Of a DNA stretch of 5,861 nucleotides, positions 1 through 4,964 are shown piece after piece. The position numbers were made by a program, and so were the translations under genes. The first letter of the stretch is position 1. Each line of letters begins with the position of its first letter. Under the pieces are notes generated by a model. It saw only the letters and a program-made list of their open reading frames with translations. It did not search any database and had not been told where the DNA came from. The DNA is taken from NCBI GenBank assembly GCA_025964465.1, contig JAOPYS010000185.1, forward strand, positions 1 through 5,861, in the 5' to 3' direction. This DNA comes from Thermoleophilia bacterium. Lineage in GTDB: Bacteria; Actinomycetota; Thermoleophilia; Gaiellales; SKUG01.

Positions 1-557
1 GCCAGCACCCCGGCGACGAGGTACGACGCGAGCACCGCGGAGAGGCCGAGCAGCACGTGCTCCACGCGGTGGAACGTGGCGCCGAGCACCAACGCGATGA
101 TGAGCACGGCCGCACCCAGCACGACCGGCGCGGTCGGCGCCCCCGCGAGCTGCGCGACCGCTCCGATGCCCGCGAACTCCGCACAGATCGTGCCGAAGTT
201 GGCGACGATGAACGCCCCGGCCGCGACGTGCCCGGCCCGCGCGCCGAACCGGGTGCGCAGGACCGCCACGAACCCCTGCCCCGTTTCCATCGCCAGGCGG
301 ATGGCGAGCAGGTGGAACATCACCAGCAGCACCGTCGATGCCGGGATGACCCAGAGCAGCTCGTAGCCGTAGTCGGCCCCGAGGATCGAGTACGTCGTGA
401 CGCCGGCGGGGTCGTCATCGGAGAGGCCGGCGAGCACGCCCGGGCCGAGCACCGCCATGAACGCCGCGAGCCCGCCCACGCCCGCCCGGCGCAGGTTCAC
501 GAAGCGGCGGCCGATCCCGCGCCCGCGGTGCTTGATCGGCTTCGCGATGCGCGTCAT
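1..557 (-). CDS. NRAMP-family divalent metal transporter, N-terminal part (3' end beyond window)
   Basis: The first 185 residues are visible; the C-terminal part lies beyond position 1. This is an integral membrane protein of the NRAMP/SLC11 superfamily, which imports Mn2+, Fe2+ or related divalent cations by a LeuT-type fold. A basic N-terminus (residues 1-25) precedes TM1 (about 28-45, GPGVLAGLSDDDPAGV), TM2 (about 62-85, after GADYGYELLW), TM3 (about 109-138, with TICAEFAG), TM4 (about 143-161) and the start of TM5. The family TM1 metal motif DPGN appears as DPAG at 49-52: the Asp is kept but the Asn is replaced by Gly, so cation preference may differ from classical MntH. ATG at 557 is the first in-frame start after the DUF4344 stop, 12 bases away, with no strong Shine-Dalgarno, so it is probably co-translated with that gene. 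The TM6 metal motif is outside the window. The family call is firm; the substrate is unknown. Confidence 0.87.
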   Translation of the reverse strand, partial: MTRIAKPIKHRGRGIGRRFVNLRRAGVGGLAAFMAVLGPGVLAGLSDDDPAGVTTYSILGADYGYELLWVIPASTVLLVMFHLLAIRLAMETGQGFVAVLRTRFGARAGHVAAGAFIVANFGTICAEFAGIGAVAQLAGAPTAPVVLGAAVLIIALVLGATFHRVEHVLLGLSAVLASYLVAGVL

Positions 558-569
558 GCGGTGAGTGTG

Positions 570-1454
570 TCAGCCACGCAGGGCGTCGCCGCGCAGGTCG
601 CCGTCGAGCAGCTGCAGCCAGCTGTCGTGCGCGAGCTTCCACTCGTCGGGGCACTCCTCGAGGCGGTCCTTGTCGATGTCGAGGTCCTCCACGACGTTGG
701 CGTACTCCTTCGTGTCCGCGCCGTAGACCAGGCAGCTGAGCGCGTAGTAGCGCTGCACGTCGAGGGAGTGGGAGTCGTAGAACGACGATTCGTCCTGCTC
801 GTCCTCGGCGTCGGCGAACGCGCCGAACAGGTCGGTCGCGGCGATGACGAGTTCGCCGTCGTCGTCGAGCGTCACTGCAAGGACGGCCGCGAAGCTGTCG
901 GCGGCGTCCTCCTCGCGCCCCACGACGGGCACGTCGAGCGTGTCGATCAGGGCGTGCGCCACCTCGTGCTCGAGGATGAACCGGGTGGCGTCGACGATCG
1001 CGCTGTCGAGCTCCTCGCCCTTCGTGTAGCCGGACTCGGTGAGGCGGTCGCGCGTGTCGACCACGAACGACCACGGGTACTGGATCGTGTGGTCGTTGCC
1101 GTCGTAGTAGGGCCCGTCGTCGTCGCCCCCCATCACGATCTCGACGTCGCGCGGCAGGCGCACGGCCTTCGTGATCTCGTCCGCGGTGTCGGTGATGACG
1201 TCGCTGTCGCGTACGAGCTTCACGAGGTGGGAGTCGACGCCCTTCGTGTGGCGGAACGTGACCTTCAGCTCGCCCTTCCCCGAGTTCTTCTTCTTCGAGG
1301 ATCCCTGCTTGGGTCTGGGCTTGGCGTCGGTCCCGCGCCGCGCGCTCGTCCTGGGCGCGGGGCCTGTGGATCCCTCGTCGCCGATGAGTGCCGCCATGCC
1401 GACGGCCCCGAGGACGAGGCCGACGACGAGCCACGCGATGCTGCCGCGTCTCAC
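570..1454 (-). CDS. DUF4344 putative zinc metallopeptidase, membrane-anchored
   Basis: This 294-residue protein begins with a short basic N-terminus and one hydrophobic segment (about residues 7-24), giving a signal-anchor or uncleaved signal peptide. A flexible Pro/Lys/Ser linker (about 28-60) follows, then an extracytoplasmic domain. The zinc-protease motif HEVAH lies at 163-167, followed by GREEDAADSFA at 179-189, whose acidic residues could supply the third ligand. This HExxH plus REEDAAD pairing is typical of DUF4344 putative metallopeptidases. Two cysteines (241, 268) may form a disulphide. The domain is strongly acidic. GTG at 1454 is chosen because it overlaps the upstream stop by four bases (GTGA) and puts the hydrophobic segment at the very N-terminus. 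An open frame extends far upstream but is Arg/Pro/His-rich shadow. Peptidase activity and substrate are inferred from the motif only. It is the middle gene of the leftward operon. Confidence 0.85.
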   Translation of the reverse strand: MRRGSIAWLVVGLVLGAVGMAALIGDEGSTGPAPRTSARRGTDAKPRPKQGSSKKKNSGKGELKVTFRHTKGVDSHLVKLVRDSDVITDTADEITKAVRLPRDVEIVMGGDDDGPYYDGNDHTIQYPWSFVVDTRDRLTESGYTKGEELDSAIVDATRFILEHEVAHALIDTLDVPVVGREEDAADSFAAVLAVTLDDDGELVIAATDLFGAFADAEDEQDESSFYDSHSLDVQRYYALSCLVYGADTKEYANVVEDLDIDKDRLEECPDEWKLAHDSWLQLLDGDLRGDALRG

Positions 1455-1828
1455 TCGGGCACCGGGATGCCCTGTGCCTCGGCCCACGCGGCGATGCGTC
1501 GCTCCGCCTCGGCCTGGTTCATGAGGCCAGCCTCGACCGACCCCTCGACGAGCGCGCGGTGCTCGGCCAGACGGGCTCGGTCCGCGCGCGCCTGCACGAC
1601 GGCGGGGTCCTCCTCCTTCGGCTTCGGCGCCTTGCGCACGCGGGCCGCGGGGGCGTCCTCGTCGTGGTCGACGGGCGCCAGGCGCGGCGGCACCCAGAAC
1701 CCGTGGAAGGAGCGGTAGCTCGAGAAGGGCTGCGGCTTGGAGTCGCGCAGGTAGCCGCGACCGCGCAGGTACGGCTCCCACTCGCTCGCGGGCGCGTCGG
1801 GCGCGGGAAGGTGGTGCGGATCGGCGAT
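1451..1828 (-). CDS. Uncharacterised small soluble protein, probable AUC start
   Basis: I do not recognise a family for this protein (125 residues from the proposed start). The N-terminal third is aromatic-rich, with SEWEPYLRGRGYL at 15-27 and a Phe/Tyr/Trp stretch ending FHGFWVPP (41-48). An acidic/Lys-Pro linker (about 54-75) follows, and then a charged Ala-rich helical region (about 76-119). Its end, AGLMNQAEAERRIAAW at 100-115, is loosely reminiscent of a SHOCT-type helical hairpin. No signal peptide or membrane segment is seen. There is no in-frame ATG, GTG or TTG near a ribosome site. An AGGAG lies exactly seven bases before ATC at 1828, so I place the start there. The alternative is GTG at 1909, giving 152 residues, but that lacks a Shine-Dalgarno and overlaps the start of the divergent endonuclease gene. 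It is the first gene of the operon with DUF4344 and the NRAMP transporter. The reading frame is likely real; the function is unknown. Confidence 0.7.
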   Translation of the reverse strand: MADPHHLPAPDAPASEWEPYLRGRGYLRDSKPQPFSSYRSFHGFWVPPRLAPVDHDEDAPAARVRKAPKPKEEDPAVVQARADRARLAEHRALVEGSVEAGLMNQAEAERRIAAWAEAQGIPVPE

Positions 1829-1835
1829 GGTGGTG

Positions 1836-1840
1836 CTCCT
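1836..1840 (-). promoter_or_regulatory. Shine-Dalgarno AGGAG deciding an AUC start
   Basis: Read on the minus strand the sequence is ACAGGAGCACCACC followed by ATC GCC GAT CCG. AGGAG is a textbook ribosome site with a seven-base spacer to ATC. No ATG, GTG or TTG in that frame lies within normal spacing, so this site is the main argument for the AUC start of the small protein. Confidence 0.65.
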
Positions 1841-1843
1841 GTG

Positions 1844-1858
1844 TGTCGCATCGCGACA
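1844..1858. promoter_or_regulatory. Inverted repeat TGTCGC-ATC-GCGACA in divergent promoter region
   Basis: This perfect 6-bp inverted repeat with a 3-base spacer lies in the 61-base gap (1829-1889) between the leftward metal/protease operon and the rightward UV endonuclease gene. Its right half, GCGACA, also lies where a weak -35 for the endonuclease gene would be: 18 bases before TACGGA at 1877-1882, which itself ends seven bases before the ATG. An operator shared by both directions is possible. A GC-rich chance palindrome of this size is also plausible. Confidence 0.35.
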
Positions 1859-1889
1859 GTTGCGCGCGCAGTCGGGTACGGACCGCGGG

Positions 1890-2864
1890 ATGCCCCAGCC
1901 TACCGTCACCCGACACCGATTCGGCTTCGCCGTGAGCGTGCTGTCCGTCCCCGGCCACCGTTCGCACGATGCGCGGCGCCACGCGAACGAGCCGTCGCTC
2001 GAGGTGACGCTCGACCACTTCGCCGAGACGCTCGACTTCCTCGAGGCGAACGACCTGCGCCACTACCGCATCCCCGACGGCTTCGTGCCGTATGGCACGC
2101 ACCCGGACCTGCCGCGGTTCCACGGGCAGGTGGAGCGCTGCGCGGAGGCGCTGGCGCAGGTGGGCGAGCGCGTGCGCGCGGGCGGGATCCGCCTGGGCAA
2201 CCATCCCGGGCAGTACACGGTGCTCAACAGCGAGCGCGAGGACGTGCGCGACAAGGCGATCGCCGACCTGGAGCAGGCGGCGGCGCTGTTCGACGCCATG
2301 GGGCTGGGGCCGGAGGCGGTCGTGGTGCTGCACGTGGGCGGCGCCGCGGGCGGGCTTGAGGCGGCGGGCGACCGGTTCGTGGCGGGCGCCGAGCTGCTGT
2401 CGGAGGCTGCGCGGGCGCGGCTGGTGGTGGAGCACGACGACCGCGTGTGGGGATTGTCCGACGTGCTGCCCGTGGCGGAGCGCGCGGGGCTGCGCGTGGT
2501 GTTCGACAACCTCCACCACTTCTGCCTGGACCGGGAGGGCATCCCCGAGCGCGAGGCGGTGGCGCTGGCGGCGGCGACCTGGCCGGCGGACCACGTGCCG
2601 AAGGTGCACGTGTCGAGCGCGCGCGGGCACGTGGAGGAGCGCGGCGCGAAGCTGCCTCCGAAGCTGCCGCCGACGTCGGCGCACGCCGACCTGATCGAGC
2701 CGATGGGGCTGCTGGCCTTCCTGCGCGACTCGCTGCACCCGATCGGTCGCGACATCGACGTGATGGTCGAGGCCAAGGCCAAGGATCTCGCAGTGCTGCG
2801 GCTGCGCGACCAGCTCGCCGCGCACGGCGTGCCGTGGGTGGACGGCGCCGCGGTCGTGGGGTGA
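1890..2864 (+). CDS. uvsE: UV damage endonuclease UvdE/UvsE
   Basis: This is a metal-dependent (Mn2+ in studied members) TIM-barrel endonuclease that nicks DNA immediately 5' of UV photoproducts, starting light-independent excision repair. The 324 residues show the family landmarks in order: RHRFGFAVSVL (8-18) and SHDARR (25-30); H71 in GTHPDLP; H105 in HPGQY, whose Gln/Tyr probe the lesion in the Thermus enzyme; H148 in VLHVGG; E181 in VVEHDDR; D206 and H209 in FDNLHH; K238 and H240 in PKVHVSS; H265 in AHAD; E294 in VMVEAKAKDL. These supply the expected metal ligands, and the lysine that is carboxylated in the Thermus homologue, so the enzyme looks intact. ATG at 1890 is preferred because homology begins just after it. 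An upstream in-frame ATG at 1827 would add 21 unrelated residues. There is no good Shine-Dalgarno, so leaderless or weak initiation is likely. It is divergent from the metal-transporter operon. Confidence 0.93.
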   Translation: MPQPTVTRHRFGFAVSVLSVPGHRSHDARRHANEPSLEVTLDHFAETLDFLEANDLRHYRIPDGFVPYGTHPDLPRFHGQVERCAEALAQVGERVRAGGIRLGNHPGQYTVLNSEREDVRDKAIADLEQAAALFDAMGLGPEAVVVLHVGGAAGGLEAAGDRFVAGAELLSEAARARLVVEHDDRVWGLSDVLPVAERAGLRVVFDNLHHFCLDREGIPEREAVALAAATWPADHVPKVHVSSARGHVEERGAKLPPKLPPTSAHADLIEPMGLLAFLRDSLHPIGRDIDVMVEAKAKDLAVLRLRDQLAAHGVPWVDGAAVVG

Positions 2865-2890
2865 GCCCGACGATGACGCGCGCTTGGGGT

Positions 2891-2923
2891 GCATGTGTGT
2901 CCCGGCAGGCGGGACAGAAATGC
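2891..2923. terminator. Imperfect 14-bp hairpin between convergent genes, probable bidirectional terminator
   Basis: Arms 2891-2904 and 2910-2923 pair with two mismatches. The inner seven pairs (TGTCCCG/CGGGACA) are perfect and close a 5-base loop. The hairpin lies in the 75-base gap between the stop of the UV endonuclease gene (plus) and the stop of the DUF3253 gene (minus). No T-run follows on either strand, as is common for terminators in high-GC actinobacteria, so termination is inferred from position and structure. Confidence 0.55.
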
Positions 2924-2939
2924 GTGGTGGGCGATGGGG

Positions 2940-3476
2940 TCAGTCGCAGCCGAGGTCGGGGAAGGCAGCGGCGCGGGCGATGCGCAGCGGGCCGTGGGCG
3001 TCGGCGAGGCGATCGACGCGCTCGCCGGCGTGGCGCACCTCGACCTCGTCGGCGTCCTGCAGGGCGAACGCCGTGGCGCGCGCGAGGTCCATCTGGTCGC
3101 GCCAGCCCTCGCCGCCCACCACGCGGGCCACGTCGGAGGGGCAGATGGTGGATTCGGGGGCGCGATGGCGCAGCAGGGCGTGGATGGTCGCGCACATGCG
3201 CTCGGCCAGCTGGTCCTCCGACAGCTCCTCCCACCACTTCGGGCCGCGCTCGCCGAGCGCGACCTTGGCGTCCTGCACCCGCGCGCGGGCCCGCTCCTCG
3301 GCCGCCGCGTCCTCCGCGGCGAGCGCCGGCTTCACCGCGCGACGCGCGTCCATCAGCTCCTTGGTGAGCTCCTTGGCGAAGGCGTCGGGCATGCGCGGGT
3401 CGGTCGCACGCCAGCGGCGCCCGGCATGCAGGAAGTAGGCGCCCTCGGGTGCATCGTCGGGGGACGATCGTGGCAT
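2940..3476 (-). CDS. DUF3253 domain protein
   Basis: This soluble protein of 178 residues has two parts. The N-terminal part (about 11-82) contains FLHAGRRWRATDP, a charged helical stretch and RVQDAKVALGERGPKWWE. It resembles a conserved actinobacterial segment sometimes carried under the uninformative label biopolymer transporter Tol. The C-terminal part (about 90-167) matches DUF3253: a helix followed by LLRHRAPESTICPSDVARV, then GWRDQMDLAR and a segment ending GPLRIAR. Its helix-turn-helix-like spacing suggests a winged-helix fold, but no DNA-binding role is proven. No signal peptide or membrane segment is seen, so a Tol transport role is not supported. ATG at 3476 has a strong GGAGG eight bases upstream. 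The gene is divergent from the class II photolyase (36-base gap) and convergent with the UV endonuclease. I recall DUF3253 proteins, some with DUF2256, next to photolyase/cryptochrome genes elsewhere; this context agrees. Confidence 0.82.
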   Translation of the reverse strand: MPRSSPDDAPEGAYFLHAGRRWRATDPRMPDAFAKELTKELMDARRAVKPALAAEDAAAEERARARVQDAKVALGERGPKWWEELSEDQLAERMCATIHALLRHRAPESTICPSDVARVVGGEGWRDQMDLARATAFALQDADEVEVRHAGERVDRLADAHGPLRIARAAAFPDLGCD

Positions 3477-3484
3477 GCAACCAT

Positions 3485-3489
3485 CCTCC
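3485..3489 (-). promoter_or_regulatory. Shine-Dalgarno GGAGG for the DUF3253 gene
   Basis: On the minus strand GGGGAGG is followed eight bases later by the ATG at 3476. A second ATG overlapping the ribosome site (GGAGGATGG) is too close to it and opens a different, Arg/Pro-rich frame, so the 3476 start is preferred. Confidence 0.7.
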
Positions 3490-3490
3490 C

Positions 3491-3500
3491 CGCACGTGCG
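3491..3500. promoter_or_regulatory. Perfect palindrome CGCACGTGCG, operator candidate
   Basis: This 10-bp perfect palindrome is centred in the 36-base gap between the divergent DUF3253 and photolyase starts. It directly abuts the putative photolyase -10 element (3501-3506) and lies just upstream of the ribosome site of the DUF3253 gene. A bound regulator here could block both genes. No direct evidence of binding exists in the sequence. Confidence 0.4.
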
Positions 3501-3506
3501 TAGAGT
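3501..3506 (+). promoter_or_regulatory. -10 element TAGAGT for a leaderless photolyase transcript
   Basis: TAGAGT fits the actinobacterial -10 consensus TANNNT. Six bases separate it from the ATG at 3513, so the expected transcription start falls on the A of the start codon. No Shine-Dalgarno precedes the ATG, which agrees with leaderless translation. No TTGAC-like -35 is visible at 17-18 bases upstream, so an activator may be required. Confidence 0.5.
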
Positions 3507-3512
3507 GCACGC

Positions 3513-4964
3513 ATGGACCTCGTCGCCACTGCGTGCACGCCCGAACGCCTGACGGTGTGGAACGGGTGCGAGCGCGATCCCGACGCGGCGTGCGTCGTGT
3601 ACTGGATGGCGCGGTCCCAGCGCGCGGTGCACAACCTCGCGTTCGACACGGCGCTCGAGACGGCGAACGAACTGGGCCTGCCGCTCGTCGTGGTGTTCAA
3701 CCTCTCCAAGGGGCCGCCGGAGAACGACCTGCGCCACGTGCGGCACATGCTCGCGGCCTTCCCCGAGCTGGCCGAGCGCGTGGTGCGTCGCGGCGCGGCG
3801 TTCGCGGTGCGCGGCTACGGCGCGCGCGGCACGCTGTCGGCGGCGCTCGGGCGCCTGCGCCCGGCGGTGGTCGTGACCGACGACGACGCGATGCCGCACG
3901 CGCGTGACGCCCGACGCCGCGTGGCCGCGGCGCTCGAGGTGCCGCTCGTGTCCGTCGACGCCGACGTGGTCATCCCGACCTCCGTCATCCCGCAGCGCGA
4001 GTACGCGGCGCGCACCATGCGCCCGAAGGTGCACCGCGCGCTCGAGCGATTCGCGGCGGAGCACGGCAGCGAGCGCTCGAAGGCGCGCACGCCGGTCCCC
4101 GCAGACGTCGAGCTGTCTGACGGGATCGAGCTGTGGCGCGCGCCGGAGGGCCTGCCCGACGCCGCGTGGGTGGAGCGCACGGTGGCGGCTGCCGGGCGCG
4201 CGGGCGTGCCCGACGAGGCGGGCCGAATCGACCGGCCGAGCGGCATGGCAGCGGCGCGCGGTCGCCTGCGCGAGTTCGTCGAGACGGAGCTTGCGACGTA
4301 CGCCAATGACCGCAACCAGCCGCACTTGGACGGCACGAGCGGCATGTCGGTCTTCCTCCACTACGGGCAGGTGAGCCCGCACGAGGTGCTGGCCACGGTG
4401 CGCGGGTCGGGCGCCTCGCGTAGTGGGGTCGACACGTTCGTGGAGGAGTTCGTGGTGCGCCGCGAGCTGGCGTGGAACTACGTGCTGCACACGCCCGACT
4501 GCCGCGAGTGGGGCGCGCTGCCCGAGTGGGCGCGCCAGACCCTCGAGCATCACGCAGGTGACCCGCGACCCGCCATCCACACGGAGCGCGAGATGCGCGA
4601 CGCGGAGACGCGCGACCCCCTCTGGAACGCGGCGCAGCGCCAGATGGTGGACACCGGCACGATGCACGGCTACCTGCGCATGTACTGGGCCAAGCAGATC
4701 CTCACGTGGACGGCCGACCCGCGCAGCGCGTTCGCGCTGGCGCTGTCGCTCCACGACCGCTACAGCATGGACGCGCGCGACCCGAACAGCGTGGTCGGCG
4801 TGTCGTGGGCGATCGGCGGCGTGCACGACCGCGGCTGGCCAGAGCGCGAGATCTTCGGCAAGGTGCGCTCGATGACGTTGGCCAGCACGGGGCGCAAGTT
4901 CGACAGCCGCGCCTACATCGCGCGGTTCTGCGACGACGTGCCCGAGCAGCTGACGCTCGGGTGA
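3513..4964 (+). CDS. phr: Class II CPD photolyase (deoxyribodipyrimidine photo-lyase)
   Basis: This FAD enzyme uses blue/near-UV light to split cyclobutane pyrimidine dimers in DNA. The 483 residues are slightly longer than usual for class II. The antenna-type alpha/beta domain opens with VVYWMARSQRAVHN (28-41), a class II hallmark, and contains EYAARTMRPKVH (163-174). The FAD domain covers about 245-475 with DPLWNA, MHGYLRMYWAKQ and WAIGGVHDRGW. From memory of the Methanosarcina mazei enzyme, an ungapped match with an 11-residue offset covers 371-452. It maps W371, W392 and W399 onto the electron-transfer tryptophans, R389 and D420 onto the salt bridge near the flavin, and R440, W442 and R452 onto lesion-bubble contacts. 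The flavin-N5 Asn is replaced by H414, and the Tyr after R452 by Ser. ATG at 3513 is the start, probably leaderless. The stop overlaps the next gene (GTGA). Confidence 0.94.
   Translation: MDLVATACTPERLTVWNGCERDPDAACVVYWMARSQRAVHNLAFDTALETANELGLPLVVVFNLSKGPPENDLRHVRHMLAAFPELAERVVRRGAAFAVRGYGARGTLSAALGRLRPAVVVTDDDAMPHARDARRRVAAALEVPLVSVDADVVIPTSVIPQREYAARTMRPKVHRALERFAAEHGSERSKARTPVPADVELSDGIELWRAPEGLPDAAWVERTVAAAGRAGVPDEAGRIDRPSGMAAARGRLREFVETELATYANDRNQPHLDGTSGMSVFLHYGQVSPHEVLATVRGSGASRSGVDTFVEEFVVRRELAWNYVLHTPDCREWGALPEWARQTLEHHAGDPRPAIHTEREMRDAETRDPLWNAAQRQMVDTGTMHGYLRMYWAKQILTWTADPRSAFALALSLHDRYSMDARDPNSVVGVSWAIGGVHDRGWPEREIFGKVRSMTLASTGRKFDSRAYIARFCDDVPEQLTLG

Noticed and set aside
57..1718. 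553-codon plus-strand open frame over the leftward operon
   Set aside because: Arg/Ala/Val/His-rich composition with no motif. It lies antisense to three well-supported genes, so it is a GC-driven shadow.
1827..1889. Upstream ATG for the UV endonuclease
   Set aside because: The extra 21 residues do not match the family, and the codons would occupy the divergent promoter and the other gene's ribosome site.
1829..1909. GTG start at 1909 for the small operon protein
   Set aside because: It has no Shine-Dalgarno, overlaps the first codons of the UV endonuclease gene, and adds an unremarkable 27-residue segment. It is kept as the alternative to the AUC start.
570..2894. 774-codon minus-strand open frame extending far upstream of the DUF4344 protein
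   Set aside because: Only the last 294 residues look like protein. The upstream part is His/Arg/Gln/Pro-rich antisense of the UV endonuclease gene and crosses the small operon gene in another frame.
2884..2925. Minus-strand HFCPACRDTH peptide resembling a zinc knuckle
   Set aside because: It lacks a start codon and ribosome site and lies wholly on the intergenic hairpin, whose symmetry produces the two CxxC-forming codons.
3484..3506. RecA-independent damage promoter (TTGTCRGTG-N8-TAGNNT) upstream of the photolyase
   Set aside because: The TAGAGT part fits, but the upstream nine bases do not match. No LexA-type GAAC-N4-GTTC box was seen in this gap or in the other divergent gap either.
3477..4826. 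Long minus-strand extension of the DUF3253 frame across the photolyase gene
   Set aside because: It is antisense to a conserved photolyase and low-complexity. The real start at 3476 has a strong ribosome site.
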